Assembly (NCBI RefSeq): GCF_037975245.1
Contig: NC_092577.1
Coordinates: 31,943,398 to 32,007,397 of the forward strand
Direction of reading: 5' to 3'
DNA length: 64,000 nt
Origin: Apostichopus japonicus
Lineage: Eukaryota > Echinodermata > Holothuroidea > Aspidochirotida > Stichopodidae
The notes beneath the pieces are model-generated. The model was not told the DNA's origin. It ran no database searches and saw nothing but the letters and a program-made list of their open reading frames with translations. A program made the position numbers and the translations under genes. Below, in pieces: positions 31,501 to 42,600 of the stretch; positions within the stretch are counted from its first letter, which is position 1, and each line of letters starts with the position of its first letter.

Positions 31501-34160
31501 CACGCACAGAATACAGACATGAAAATATTATTAACAGACCGACAAAAGCAGATATATTAAGACCATATTAAGTATTTCTTTTTTTCCTATCTGTACATGA
31601 CCAAAAAAATTAACGGGCGAAAAAAAGGCTGAACCTAATTGCAAAATAGAAATCAGGACACTTCCCCCTCAAGTATTCCTTGTTTTTTGCATGAAACTGT
31701 TGAATTTTGCGATACTTAAATAGGCTACGCATGAACAATGATGTATGTGAAATACCACATTCTGCACATATGTGTGTACATGTGACATTTAAGTACTATG
31801 CATGACCATGTATGTGAAATTCCATATACTGCACTTACATGAGTACATGTGATAAAATTACTATGCAATACTGATGAAATTAAAGGGAGTGAAGACTCGC
31901 GCACAAAGAAACGTCTGATGCCGGTCATCTGACCAAGTTTCGAATGAGGTGTAACAGAAGTGTTAGACACCACCATCGATCCCAGAAAATACACAAGGTA
32001 TCACAAGTCTTCAATGCCTTTAAAGCATGGCACAAGTTTGCTAGAGATTATGTCATGATCGGAAGATACCAAATAATAGAAGAATATGTGATACTATACG
32101 TACCTCCCATCCACATCCAATCGTTAGCCCCTCTCAATATCTCCAACGCCGTCTGGTAGTGACCAAAAGCCTCTTGAGTCATTCCAGCCATGAGTGTCAA
32201 ATCTGCTAGATGCTTCTTCATTCGACCTTGCACTTTACGCTTGAAATTTCTGCAAACAGAAAAGATTCCAAAGTTCATACCACTTAGTATGTTGCTTTCA
32301 GAGCTGCTTTTCCTTTTAAAGCTAGCATGCCTCCTCAATTAATGCTGTAAATATTGATTTGAAGGATTGTATACGAATGACTTTAGGCAAACTTTTGGTC
32401 ATGATGTGTTATTACTGAAAACACTTCTTATCAAGGTAAACTTACCTTGACATTTTACCTACATTACCTCTTTGTCAAGGCTAACCTTACACTATTTGCA
32501 ACAATTTATATCAAGGTAATGCTACCTTACTTACACTATGTATCAAGGCTGACCATACACTCTTTGCAACAATTCATATCAAGGTAATCTTACCTTTATA
32601 TTACCTACAGTACCTCTGTATCAAGGCTTAATTATCAAGGCACTATTTGCAACACACAATTCATATCAAGGTAATCTCAACTTTTTACTTACCTACAGTA
32701 CCTCTGTATCAAGGCTTAATTATCAAGGCACTATTTGCAACACACAATTCATATCAAGGTAATCTCAACTTTTTACTTACCTACAGTACCTCTGCATCAA
32801 GGCTTACTAATCAAGGCACAATTTGCAACACACAATTCATATCATTGGTAATTTTACCTTGTCAATTTACCTACAGTACCTCTTTATCAAGGCTGACCAT
32901 ACACTCTTTGCAACAGTTCATATCAGATTATACTACCTTTATCCTTACTTGCACTATGTATCAGGCTTACCAAGCACTATTAGCAACAGCAATTCATAGA
33001 AAGGTAATCTTACCTTGTCCCTTTACCTACAGTACCTCTGTATCAAGGCTTACCATACACTATTTGCAACAAACAATTTATAATAATGATAATGATAATA
33101 ATTACAGTAGTCTTTATATAGCGCAGAATCCAACCTAAAGGTTGCTCAATGCGCTTTACTGATGTGTGTAGCATTTAGAAAATAAGTAAGTTTTAATAGC
33201 ATGTTTGAATTGTTCAAGTGAATCAATTTCCCACAGATGGACTGACAGCCAATTCCATAAGTGCGGGCAGAATAGCAGAAACTGCGATCACCAAAGGTTC
33301 TTGTGTGTGTCACAGGAACAGTAAGTTAATAGAGGTATGGGGAACGAGTAGGTCTATCCATTGTTCGCTCTTGGATAAGGTCGTGAAGATATTCGGGCGT
33401 ACCATACTTCAATGCCCTGAACACCAATATCAGAATTTCATATCAAGGTAATCTTACCTGTATACTTACCTACTCTTTGAATATTTCTGTGATAAATCAC
33501 TTGCAGGTTCCATACTTACCTGTACTCTTATCGTCTTCTCATATCTCATCTGTCGGGTCAAACTTACCTACTCTCAGTATCGATGCCGACCATATCCTTC
33601 TTTTCGAACGGCACCATCAAGAGAGGAAGTTTATCGCTCCGGTCTTTCAGTCTCTCCAGTCTCTTCGATTCCAAAACCCAAAACAGGGAAGAGCCAAAGT
33701 CCTTGACACGATCCTCCAACTGTTCGCACTCTTCCACGTTTTCGAAGAGGAAAACCCCCGCCGGGACTCCGTTCGAGGTCTTCTCGGCTTCCTCCGCTAG
33801 CATGCCGAAGACGAAACACCTGGAGTCGTAGAGGGAGCTGTTGTATTTATCCTTCAGAGTCTTATAGTTTGCGTACACGTTGGCGAGTTCGATCTCCGAG
33901 GACGCTTTCCCCAGACAGATCAGGCCGGTGATCCTCCTGTGTCCTTGGAACTCTCCCCAGTCGCTGTTCTCCACGTGGACGATCCGCTTGTATCTCAACC
34001 AGACGTGTTTCTCCGGATGAGGCGGCGGAACGTAGGTGACGCTCATGATCCTCTCCATGACCCGGCTGAAAGACCGGCCCTTGGGTTGTCCAAAGGGCTT
34101 GATGAGGACCAGTAGTGACTGGTGGTCCTCGGCCCTCTGGTTGTAGTCGGCGATGCTCAT
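10545..34160 (-). CDS. TRAPPC9: TRAPPC9 (NIBP/Trs120), TRAPPII complex subunit 9, complete
   Basis: Trs120-family subunit of the TRAPPII tethering and Rab-GEF complex, acting in Golgi and endosomal traffic; the mammalian protein also binds NIK and IKK-beta. Coding exons in transcript order: 33568-34160, 32104-32249, 31181-31330, 30535-30635, 29770-29838, 25823-26023, 25040-25109, 24361-24454, 23752-23928, 21754-21905, 21153-21238, 20394-20520, 19094-19307, 17776-17858, 17431-17574, 16721-16866, 16270-16412, 15544-15654, 14544-14686, 13691-13849, 11960-12084, 10545-10730. They sum to 3420 bases, 1139 residues plus stop, against about 1148 in human, and all phases agree. Landmarks are the N-terminus ([17 protein letters not shown]), [69 protein letters not shown] and [10 protein letters not shown]. 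The first coding exon starts just after an acceptor, so an untranslated exon lies upstream. Intron 1, 9 and 20 repeats copy exon ends. Confidence 0.96.
10790..10970. mobile_element. Dispersed repeat with inverted hammerhead-like motifs (Penelope-like remnant?)
   Basis: Contains two oppositely oriented copies, about 12 bp apart, of a motif reading agcctctgaagaagatcc then tgctaggatcgaaacgt and aggcc. The minus-strand copy is at about 10861-10903 and the plus-strand copy at about 10914-10956. The left flank (ctgttagcaaactgcttatc) is shared with 14365-14435 and 31359-31400. Such CTGAAGA...GAAAC blocks are known from terminal repeats of Penelope-like retroelements. No reverse transcriptase is present. 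Confidence 0.6.
12675..13735. repeat. Tandem array, 74-bp unit, overlapping the 3' end of TRAPPC9 exon 20
   Basis: Units at 12682, 12756, 12830 and onward every 74 bp to about 13242, then a foldback insertion, then units from about 13590 to the exon. Each unit on the gene strand contains a sequence like CTGTAACACCTTCTGTAG followed by GTAACG, the counterpart of the genuine exon 20 end TCTCTGTGACACCTACGATAG followed by GTAATG (donor at 13690/13691). The copy at about 13190-13212 is almost identical to the real exon end. Confidence 0.9.
13246..13411. mobile_element. Foldback or MITE-like hairpin inside the 74-bp array
   Basis: Two 46-nt arms (from ggggttaatcaacggtctag, and its complement) match at all but one position around a centre of about 74 bp. 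A third partial copy of the arm (cgtgcgttactcacaggatt) lies at about 13517-13537. The pair cgttcattcatac (13411) and gtatgaatga (13588) frames the remainder, suggesting a composite insertion from about 13246 to 13595 that interrupts one 74-bp unit. Confidence 0.75.
14225..14435. mobile_element. Dispersed repeat related to 10790-10970, 3' half only
   Basis: Contains gctaggatcgaaacgtcagg and the shared flank that ends in agcagtttgctaacagtttt, in opposite orientation to the copies at 10790 and 31359. The ctgaaga half of the hammerhead-like core is missing, so this copy is broken. Confidence 0.6.
14930..15302 (+). mobile_element. tRNA-derived SINE in TRAPPC9 intron 18
   Basis: The head resembles a tRNA promoter: an A-box-like tggtcaagtggttaaggc and a B-box-like ggtccgagccc. 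It is followed by the conserved-looking body tgtgtccttgggcaaggcac and a tail of (attg)n at about 15288-15302. It is inserted antisense to TRAPPC9. It is not a functional tRNA, because no full cloverleaf can be drawn. Confidence 0.75.
15972..16258. repeat. Tandem repeat, 85-89-bp unit, next to TRAPPC9 exon 17 donor
   Basis: The landmark gtgtgaacatgtcaaaacag starts at 15981, 16066 and 16152, with a shortened fourth start at 16241. The array stops about 12 bp before the exon 17 splice donor (exon edge 16270), but the unit holds no exon sequence. Confidence 0.85.
17995..18795. repeat. Polypyrimidine minisatellite (ccctctcctcatt)n in TRAPPC9 intron 13
   Basis: About 800 bp of almost pure C/T on the plus strand, built from imperfect copies of ctctcctcattccc. 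The TRAPPC9 transcript therefore contains a long G/A tract here. The open frame rich in Pro, Ser and Leu at 18351-18860 is an artefact of composition. Confidence 0.9.
20567..21055. repeat. Two small tandem arrays in TRAPPC9 intron 11
   Basis: First, three copies of an 18-bp unit (gttgaaacaatttgaa) at about 20567-20620. Then a short SINE head (ggagtgttagctcagtgg) at 20627-20645. Then about 14 copies of a 28-30-bp unit (aacaaagttcggtgtcattc plus ggaactta) at 20650-21055. Confidence 0.85.
22670..23775. repeat. Repeated copies of TRAPPC9 exon 9 end plus donor, in intron 9
   Basis: The real exon 9 end with its donor lies at 23741-23775. Near-identical copies occur at about 22672-22705, 22932-22965 and 23469-23502, each with the equivalent of the last codons (FTIFPTVK in the real exon) followed by gtgagtatgag. 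The copies sit in units of about 260-272 bp. The longer 537-bp interval is explained by the dispersed repeat at 23166-23340. Confidence 0.88.
23166..23340. repeat. Dispersed repeat, copy 2 (first copy at 8215-8385)
   Basis: Shares cagccagttggga, cagttcctat and tagaaacatgatattcatac in the same order as 8215-8385. It lies between two of the exon 9-derived copies. Confidence 0.7.
24545..24672. repeat. (TA)n microsatellite in TRAPPC9 intron 7
   Basis: Runs of ta broken by a repeated acatacatgtatgtc motif. Confidence 0.9.
30830..30943 (-). other. Possible symmetric cassette exon of TRAPPC9 (uncertain)
   Basis: An open stretch of 114 bases encodes 38 residues, including [20 protein letters not shown], and ends at a donor (gtattg). 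Both boundaries would be phase 1, matching the phase-1 junction between exons 3 and 4, so inclusion keeps the frame. The acceptor (gcaag) lacks a pyrimidine tract. The human protein has a longer linker at this place. It is not counted in the 22-exon model. Confidence 0.3.
31359..31475. mobile_element. Dispersed repeat with hammerhead-like motif, TRAPPC9 intron 2
   Basis: Same flank as the element at 10790 (aaataaaactgttagcaaac) and, on the minus strand at about 31429-31470, agcctctgaagaagatcctg then ctaggatcgaaacatcaggc. The residue after gaaac differs (at for gt) from the 10.9-kb copy. Confidence 0.6.
31875..31985. repeat. Dispersed repeat, copy 1 (inverse copy at 57065-57175)
   Basis: Begins gggagtgaagactcg and runs through ttcgaatgaggtgtaacaga to ttagacaccaccatcgatc. 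The reverse complement of this order is found at 57065-57175. The family is not recognised. Confidence 0.7.
32400..33545. repeat. Imperfect tandem array in TRAPPC9 intron 1, derived from exon 1 end
   Basis: About ten diverged units of 68-89 bp with tatcaaggtaatcttacc, tttacctacagtacctctg and tatcaaggctgaccatacac. Units run from 32400 to 33075 and resume at 33432-33545, up to the exon 1 donor (33567/33568). On the gene strand they resemble the exon 1 end (GGTCGGCATCGATACTGAGA, then GTAG and GTAAGT). A different element interrupts the array at 33076-33431. Confidence 0.75.
33076..33431. mobile_element. Short dispersed element nested in the intron 1 array
   Basis: Starts with (ataatg)n and tttatatagcgcagaatcc, contains gctcaatgcgctttac, and has an interior that recalls the element at 50777-51130 (both contain an aattcca block about 150 bp in). 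The ends are set by the point where the surrounding array stops and resumes. It is probably a non-autonomous retroelement. Confidence 0.5.
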
Positions 34161-34169
34161 TGTGGTCGG

Positions 34170-36614
34170 CTGGAGACCAAAATCAAAGATAATTATTGAC
34201 AGTTTGCAGGCCGTGGCAGATACAGTGCAGTTCAGGCAACAAAGTACTTTAGAAGTGCTGTTTTGTGATTGATATATGTAAAAAACTCGATGGACAAGTC
34301 ATAAAGGTGGAAAACGGCGACCATAAGCAAAATGCTGCTCTTACAACCAAAAGTTGTATTTCCAAATTATATACTAGTCAAAATATTCCCAAATTAAATA
34401 AAATTATTACAAAAAGAGGGCGGCTGTGAAAAACAAATCTTTCCCAACAAGATAATGGATAGTCCGCGAGCCAAAATGACAATTTGTCAACTCAAAAATA
34501 GCAGAAAGGTGTCATCACTACTATGATTTTGGTAATAGCTCCAGTATACCCACGTGAATTAGACCTGGCTCATATTCATAAATATCACTGCCATTATTAC
34601 TTTAATATAAATTGCATTGAAGAACCAATGGGCTGCTATTAAAGACTTTCCTTACATTAGCAATAAACCATTTTCATTGAAATATGAAAACTGCTAAAAG
34701 GCACATAGAAGATGTCCAAAACGCATGAAATTTGCCCTCTGATGACCCAAAAATTGCAAAATTTCACAGGGGCTGTTGACCCCTACAAGGGTCCAAAAAG
34801 AACATGACCGGAATGGGTGAATGCTTCATTTTGCACTGTTTTGGTATCAGGATTTTGTGACTCAAATAGTACATTCAGTTTTATTATTTGCACACCCTAA
34901 TGGCTGATTCCTGCCTCAGCTCCTGCTTGTATAGTGTCCTAAACAATTTCCAAAGGTATCCAATAGTGATCTTAAAAAAAAACTACTTAATTTCAGAGCT
35001 TTTGACAATTTTGGATGGTAGAATGAGAACTAGGGCAGTAGACCTGCATAGAACGGTCATCAGTAGTGAGCAGTGCTAAAGGATACCAGATGCTCTAGTC
35101 ATGGTAGGGTGAGAGCGCAGTTGTTTTATAAAAAAAAAATATTCACTTCGTCCATGGAATTGATCAAAATCGAACATTCCAAATACAGTAGTTACTAGAC
35201 GCATTAGTCGGCCTAAGTCAGACTAAGCACTCTTAGTCTTAGTTATTGTATGCTCTCACACTTACAATCTAGCTACAGGTAATCTCAATAATGTGATAAA
35301 TTTGTATAATAAAATATAAATTCCACTGGAATCTTCAAACACCATCCTCCAACATGACATTCTCAAAAGTCAGTGTCAGATGAAATTCACCACACATGTA
35401 TTGTCATCAGCTGGAAGCATGCACAAAAGCGATTTGGTCAATAATGAAATGATAGGTAGGCCTACTGATTTGTGTGTACACTAATACTGTATCATATGTT
35501 TTTAAAAATGTGTGTTTAACAAATATATGAACCTTGTCCAATAAAAACACACATCAATGATTATGAATTGGTCGTCATCCCTAGAAGTTAGAACTTGCCC
35601 TCTAAATATTACTGGCAGGACTCAACTGAAGAAGGCTATCTGCATACCACTAGTAGTACTTGACATGTGCAACAGATAGCCTATGACTTCTCCTAATTAA
35701 CTGTTGGCCTAAATTAACAACTGCTGTAACTTGTATTTGTAAGTCTGTGGAAGCTGTAACTTTGCGTAAGTTTAACGTTAACGCCTGGCCCAACTAAAGA
35801 AGGCCTAGCCTATACTGACGTTACACAGTATAGGCCTAGGCCTAGTCTATACATTTATTTACATGAACTTGAAGATCGCAACGTTAGCCAAGTTCCATGA
35901 CGGATTCACCAAACTCCTTTCTCGTGAAAACTGGCGGTACTATGTGTTGATTACATAAAACTAGCAAATTTTGCGGTCGAAATTTTCTTTTTCACTTCAC
36001 GTTACTGTCAGTGTCAGGACCACTTGTTCAGACTCAATATGTTATTGTTATGTACGTTGTCGTAACGTAATCCCAGTTGAGTGCAAATTTTTATTACATG
36101 CCAATTTCCAATACTAGATACAGTTATCTGTTCGAGTTTTGGTTTAGCACGTTGATGGCTAATACCGTACAGAAATGTGGCAAGTTGTTTTTAACGTTGT
36201 TAATATCTAAAAAACCCAATACAGCAGTTTGTCTCGTTCTAAATTCCTTGCGGTAAAAGAAATAACCCATTACTTTCATTTTCATTTTTAGGTCACTCCT
36301 ATTTTGCGCTTCGAACATCTGTGTGTACTGTCATGTCTGTTGTACTTTTAATCTATTTGACCTTTCACCCTCCAGGTTCCTTGATCTATTCATAGTTTGA
36401 TACACCAGACGTTCAGCTCTCAAACCTTAAGTATTATAGAGATTCTAGTAAATAATCGAATACATGTATCTAAAATTTTAAATATTGACATGTATTTTAG
36501 TTTTTAATTTTCTAAATCGCAAAAGATTCGATCCATACATTTTTTGCATTTCAGTCGACGGCTGCGAAAAAGCTACCTTTTCCCAACGCCAACTCACCAA
36601 AGAACCGAAACAAC
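34170..36614. promoter_or_regulatory. Intergenic region between divergent TRAPPC9 and RPN2
   Basis: About 2.4 kb between the TRAPPC9 first coding exon and the RPN2 start codon. It must hold the TRAPPC9 untranslated first exon and both promoters. The most likely core is 35700-36600, but no TATA box, CpG island or donor can be fixed by eye. No other gene is seen. Confidence 0.5.
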
Positions 36615-39600
36615 ATGAATGTCGGTAAGTTAAGACCATAAATATATCAATGCATGGGAGGTTGCATCAAGTTAGTTAACATGGATTGTTAGACAGTGTT
36701 AAATTTAATTACGGGAAAGATAAGAAAGGGTTCAGAACTGTTTCTAGTTAGTAACAATGTATGTAAAAATCATTGTACGTAGTTTCGGTTCTCTGTATAC
36801 ATGTTCTGTGCTGTACAATGCATTACGTCGTACTGTGTAGTGTAACTGGTCCAGGGTGTATGCCACGTGTGATAAGAAGTAACAAGGACAAGTATCGCAG
36901 ATCTAGTACTACTAGTGGTAGCAGCGCAGTCTTTATGATAAGTGCTTCCTGAATTTATACTGTCATTGACAACCAGCACTGCGCAAATTTTTAAGTGAAA
37001 CTTGCGAGAAAGACCCCAACACTGTAACTTCTTAGGCCTTAAAATGTCACTAAGGTGCTCATTAGGTAAGTATGGCTTAAGTATGGCGTAAAGCCCTACA
37101 TAAGTTAATTAGGTTTCAAGACTGAGCTGCAGACCACAACTTCACTCCCAAACTTTCCAATGGTCTATTGTATGGTGTTACTACTATTGGTAATTAATAA
37201 TTTTTAGGCCTAGGCCAAAAATTCAAGTTTACTGGTAAAAACTATGAGACTTCTCACCTTTCAGGATCACTAAGCGAACTCCTCGCAATAACATGCTAAA
37301 TTATCAATGCAAACTCTCTTTTCCCACCACAATAATACTCTATTGTAATCTGAAAGCCATGGTTAATGTAGCCTTTGTTAAGGCGTATCGGCCAATTTTT
37401 CTTTGCTTAATGCGCTGGGTTGATCCTTTATATCCAACACGCTATGAGCAATTCGTTCCTGTGCTTGCACTGGCCTCTACACCTTTCCACGAGTGTAAAA
37501 ACCAATAACAGTGTACGTTCCATCACTTCTTCCATCACACAATTGCATATATACTTAGGCACGTATAATTACGCATTATGTATACCAGGGCAGAGATATG
37601 GCTCTGTACAAGGGATCTCCTGAATAACACACTCATAGGACTTAGTGAGAGGCCGGCTTAGAAACTTTTTGTCTTGAAGATGATGGTTGTAGCTGAGTCG
37701 ACTATTCCAACTGATCAGAAGTGTCACTAATATCGATGTCGCTGGGAACTGAATGAAGTTTGTTTCAAACAAACAGTCTATCTGAATATTCATGCCATAT
37801 CTACTTTTGGAGAGCTCTGATTGGTTTTCAAAACTGTGCCTATTAGGGTTAGGGGTTAACTTTACCCTAAATATATATAGAAACTATTCTTTTGCATCAC
37901 TTCCAGCACTTATATAACTCGTCTGTGATCATATTCTGCTGTTACTTAGTACGCACATGCTGAACACCTAGTTTGCAATGGTACGTTCAACAACGATGAA
38001 CAACGATGAACAACGATGAAGTGACGACCGCTAATGGAATTGATCCCTTATATCATTTAACCTTTCTAAGTTCTTGACAGCAGGGTTGGCATTTTCCCGG
38101 GAAAAACCTGTTTTTCCCACTAAGCGGTAAAAACCAGGTAAAAACCGGGAAAAACTGGTAAAAACCGCCTCCGCCTCGAAAACTATTATTACTTGTCCGT
38201 AATATGCAGGGTCATCAGTAGGCACGATATTGTTTCATGACAGGCATATGTTATTGAATATGGGAGTTTCTTAGCTTCATTTTGAGCTATTTTATCACAA
38301 CCTTATTCTACTTTTTGTGGAAAAAAGAGTATTTTTCATATTTCACATGTATAGTTATTCTGTCACGATCTCTTTAGCAGTATGCATTGCCTATTGCCCA
38401 AACCATTATAGGTCTACACTGGGACACTCACCCCTCCTAAATTCTTCAGGCCTATTATGTGCGCAGACAGTTCATTCAATTAATACAGTAGGCAACAGTC
38501 TATTGAGGTGAACTTCAATCCAGGGGGCTCAATAGAAACTGCTTTGAAACTGTGTAAGGCACATGGGCCCAATTAAAGTATTAAACGCACAATGGCCCTA
38601 TCGAGCCATTCACACAACCCTACTGTTTACCTTGATGCAAACATGGTCCAATTATTATACAACTTCATGCATGAGTGATTAAACACTTTTGAGGTGGACA
38701 GGTGAGGTGATACTGGGCACTTCCTGTGTATAGGCTAACTGAAGAGGCAAGAGTATCAACAACACAGGTTACTGTCGAGATGTTACTTATTCTCAAATTA
38801 GTTGATGTCACAACAGTCACATAGTACAGTGCCTATAAGCAATACAAGCATAGTACAGTGCGAAGTGTGAACAGAGTACAATTTATCTATTTAAAATTAA
38901 TAGTCTAATCAGTAAACTCACAAAGTTATAGATCATGACTGTTCTTTGGATGTAACCCAACCCCCTACCATAAGATGCCATTTTCTTGTAGTTTCTATGC
39001 TCCTCCACAAGTTCCACATGAATTTTAGGAATTCTATATAATTTGAGGTTTTTCCCAGTTTTTCCCACTTATAGGTGGGAAAAACCGGCCAACCCTGCTT
39101 GACAGACAGAGGCAGAAATGTCCAGCCTTATTGGGCAATGAGGTCATTCCTGTTTACAAACTGTCATATATTAACATGTCCTCTCTTTTGTCTGGTCTTT
39201 CATTACCTGTTGAAATGACCTCTTTCCCAGAGAGGAACATTTCATAGACTTTGATATGAAGATTAAATCCCTTTCAAAAGAGCATTGCACAAAACTTACA
39301 GGAGATTGGTATAGCAGATCGGTAGTAGAAATATATAGGTTTAAGATAAGATGTGTGTGATTAATGAGATCGTCTGTCCAGAGTCTGTGAAGCGTATATA
39401 GAATGGGGAGGAAAATATAACAGCCGTAGCATTTTCCTATTTTCATGTAGGGAGGCTCATTAGCGTCGCTGAGTAGACTCATCAGAGTCTATGGTCAATG
39501 AGACTGTGAGAATGTATGTAAGCTTACGACTAAGTTCATGAGAAATGAAATAAAGCAATGTCTTCTTTTAAGAAATGTGCTGTGTTTTGAAAACAATATA

Positions 39601-42600
39601 CTATTAGGGCCTAGAATTTTACGTAGTTTTTCAAAACTTGCTTTTTCCTTGACCGCCCCACAGGGATATTCTTTGCAGTTGCCACTCTGTTGGCGTCGTG
39701 CCTCGCCCTCAGTCCAACAGACACACTCTCTCTGGATGACCAAGCAAGACTTAAACAGCTCTTTGAGCAAGCTATTCCATTCCAATCTGTTGGCCATGCT
39801 CATTATGCCATCCTTGGACTGAGCACTCTAGGAGCCACTATTCCAAAGGCACAGGTAAATAACTAAATTCCCTTTTAATTCATGATGATCAAAGCTACTG
39901 GCTACAGATGGACCTTTACCATAAGTAGTTGAGTTAAGTAGAGCTCTATTTCATCTAAGTTCATTCCATATGCAGGCAATAAATATGATAAAATTTTTCT
40001 TGTAAAAATTTCCGTTCTAACTCTGTTCACATGGGCTTTATTTGATTAATATTTTAATATGTTAGCTGCCAGGCTGCAAAGGTATGACAAGGTAGGGATT
40101 TAACAATAATTGAAGAAAAAACAAATTAAATATTATTCCATCTGATAGATATCTCAAACATCTCTACAACACAACCTCTCAAAAAATACAGTATGTAATT
40201 GTGAGTTATGAATTGATCTTGATATTCCTAAAACAAGTTAAAGTTCTGTCATACCTAGATGCAACTATGTTAAGTGAGTGTTTAGGAATGAGCTAGGACA
40301 GATATGCCAAATGTGTCTTTCTCTTTCTTAATTTATGTTAGCTATTATATAGATTTACCTTGATTTCTTTTCTTATTTCAGGATGCCTGCAGCTATTTGA
40401 AGAGCAACATTGATACAAGTGATATTCAGTCCATTTATCATGCAACATCTGCGGCCAAGGCTCTCGGCAATTGCAAGGTACAGTAAGGAAGGATGTGGTG
40501 GCTAGAGTTGTGGCACCTTTCATAAGTTCTTTGGGAAACAATAACATTACATTAAGAACACATTAGGTTCCATATGGAACTGTCTTTCTCTTCTGTGCAA
40601 ATAGTGCAAAATACATGGCATGTCAAAATGCCTTGATATCCATACCTCATATCAGTCTGCACAGGGTAATGGTCACAAGGTACTTGCTCATTTGCAGGAG
40701 GTTCTGTGCATACATGGTCAATTATACATTTTACTCCAAATTTCTGCACAATTTTTCAATTTTTGGCAATTTGCATCCATTTTCCCCTTTATGTGACAGT
40801 ATATTAAATTGTGTTGTATAGTGTCCTTATATCTTTGAATATGCTGTCTAAGTATAGATCTGAATTGTAGGAGAGGATGGAAAGGGGCATGGGGTGGGGG
40901 AGGGGGGAGGATGGGAGCCTCTCATTGAGATAATGTTGCTAATTTTAGTAAGTTTATGTTGTTGGTACATCTTTTCTCTTAGATCGCTCTTGGTGCTGGA
41001 CAAGAGACACTCACAGCCTCTCTCTCAGAATCGGCAGAAGTTGCTGACCTATTCTTTGCAGTTTCTACACAATCAGCCTTGGGATTACCAAGTAAGTCAT
41101 TTCTATTTCAAGCAAATGTGAGACATGCCACTTTTTCTTCCCCCCCCCCTCCCTACCAGGTTTGGTGGGGGGCCCTACCTGCCCTCCTGCCCATTCACAG
41201 ACACTCTGCTCTCATTTTGGTCACATTAAACCAAGTTCGAATCTGTGTAGGAATTTCTATATTTGACTTTGGAGGTAATCGAAAGAAGCCCTGTGAATTT
41301 TATAGCTTTAGCTCTGTAAGTATAAGTGACAAGAAGACAGGGAAATAAGGTAGACAAAATTCAAAACAGCTTCAGAGAAGTAGAAAGGAAAGGACGACCT
41401 AAGTTCTATATATTGTATCAACTGATATGGACCTTCCCCTTGCCTAACATTTTTCTCAACTTTAGGCTTTCTCCTAAACCATGAAGTGACCGACCAAACA
41501 TTTTTTTTCATTGCAATACTTTTAATGCAGTATACAAACTCAAACAACTGTAAATTTCAAGACTGAAATATTGTTGTTAAGTTTGGTAGATAACTGATAC
41601 TTATATATATATTGAAAGCAACATTGACTCAGTTCAGAACTGTTGTGCAGTTAAGTTTGCTTCTGAAACAAAACTGTCTCATGAATATTTAATTTGCTGT
41701 GATCTTTAAGCTTAATGATTATTCATGAGGTTTTTCCAGTAAATTTCCACTCTTCTGCTGTACATGCTGTATATATGAGCACTGTAAAAGCCTGTTCAGA
41801 CCACATGGCCTGGCACTCCTGATTGTGACTTGTATCCAAGAGCAACATAAAATCATCTCATGTGCTGGATGTTGATTCTTTGATTTCCTAATAAATGATT
41901 TCATATGTAAAGGTATTCATGAGAATTATTTCCTTTCTTGGCTGTCATATCAGTTTTCTGGACCAATATTTATGTTTTTTATTTTTTTTTTATAATCTAT
42001 CCTAAGGGCAAAGGAACTGTGGACTAATCGTAATTAAAAGCCTGAATTATTCATATTATAATTCCTGTCTCTTTTTTCCTCAAGTTAAATCTGCTGACAT
42101 TGTCAAGGCCCTCGATACAGGATTGAAACGTGATGATAGCATATTAGGGTAAGGTGTTGTTCATCTCTCATTTTGCAAATGTATATGTCATTTAGATTAC
42201 ATCCTATTCCGGAAAATTTATTTTAAGCCTTTCAGTATGTTTGCATATTAGGGTTAGGGGTTAACGTTACTCTAAAAATAAAGAAGCTACTCTTTTGCAT
42301 CATTTCAAGCACTTATAGGACTCGTCTGTGATCATATTCTGCTGTTACTTCGTACATACATGCTGAACACCTAGTTTGCAATGGTACGTTCAACAAAAAT
42401 GAACAACGATGAAGTGACGACCACTAATGGAATTGATCCCGTATATCATTTAACCTAAGTTCTAAGTTATTGACAAACAGAGGCAGAAATGTCCAGCCTT
42501 GTTTGGCGATGAGGTCATTCCTGTTTATAAACTGTCATATATTAACATGTCCTCTCTTTTGTCTGGTCTTTCATTATCTGTTGGAATGACCTCTTTCCCA

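Noticed and set aside
33564-33567. Alternative TRAPPC9 exon 1 donor (gtaggt, four bases upstream of gtaagt)
   Set aside because: gtaagt at 33567 keeps the frame and restores the conserved DTESRN junction; the alternative loses it.
33583-33831. Plus-strand open frames opposite TRAPPC9 exon 1
   Set aside because: Shadow frames on the opposite strand of a confirmed coding exon.
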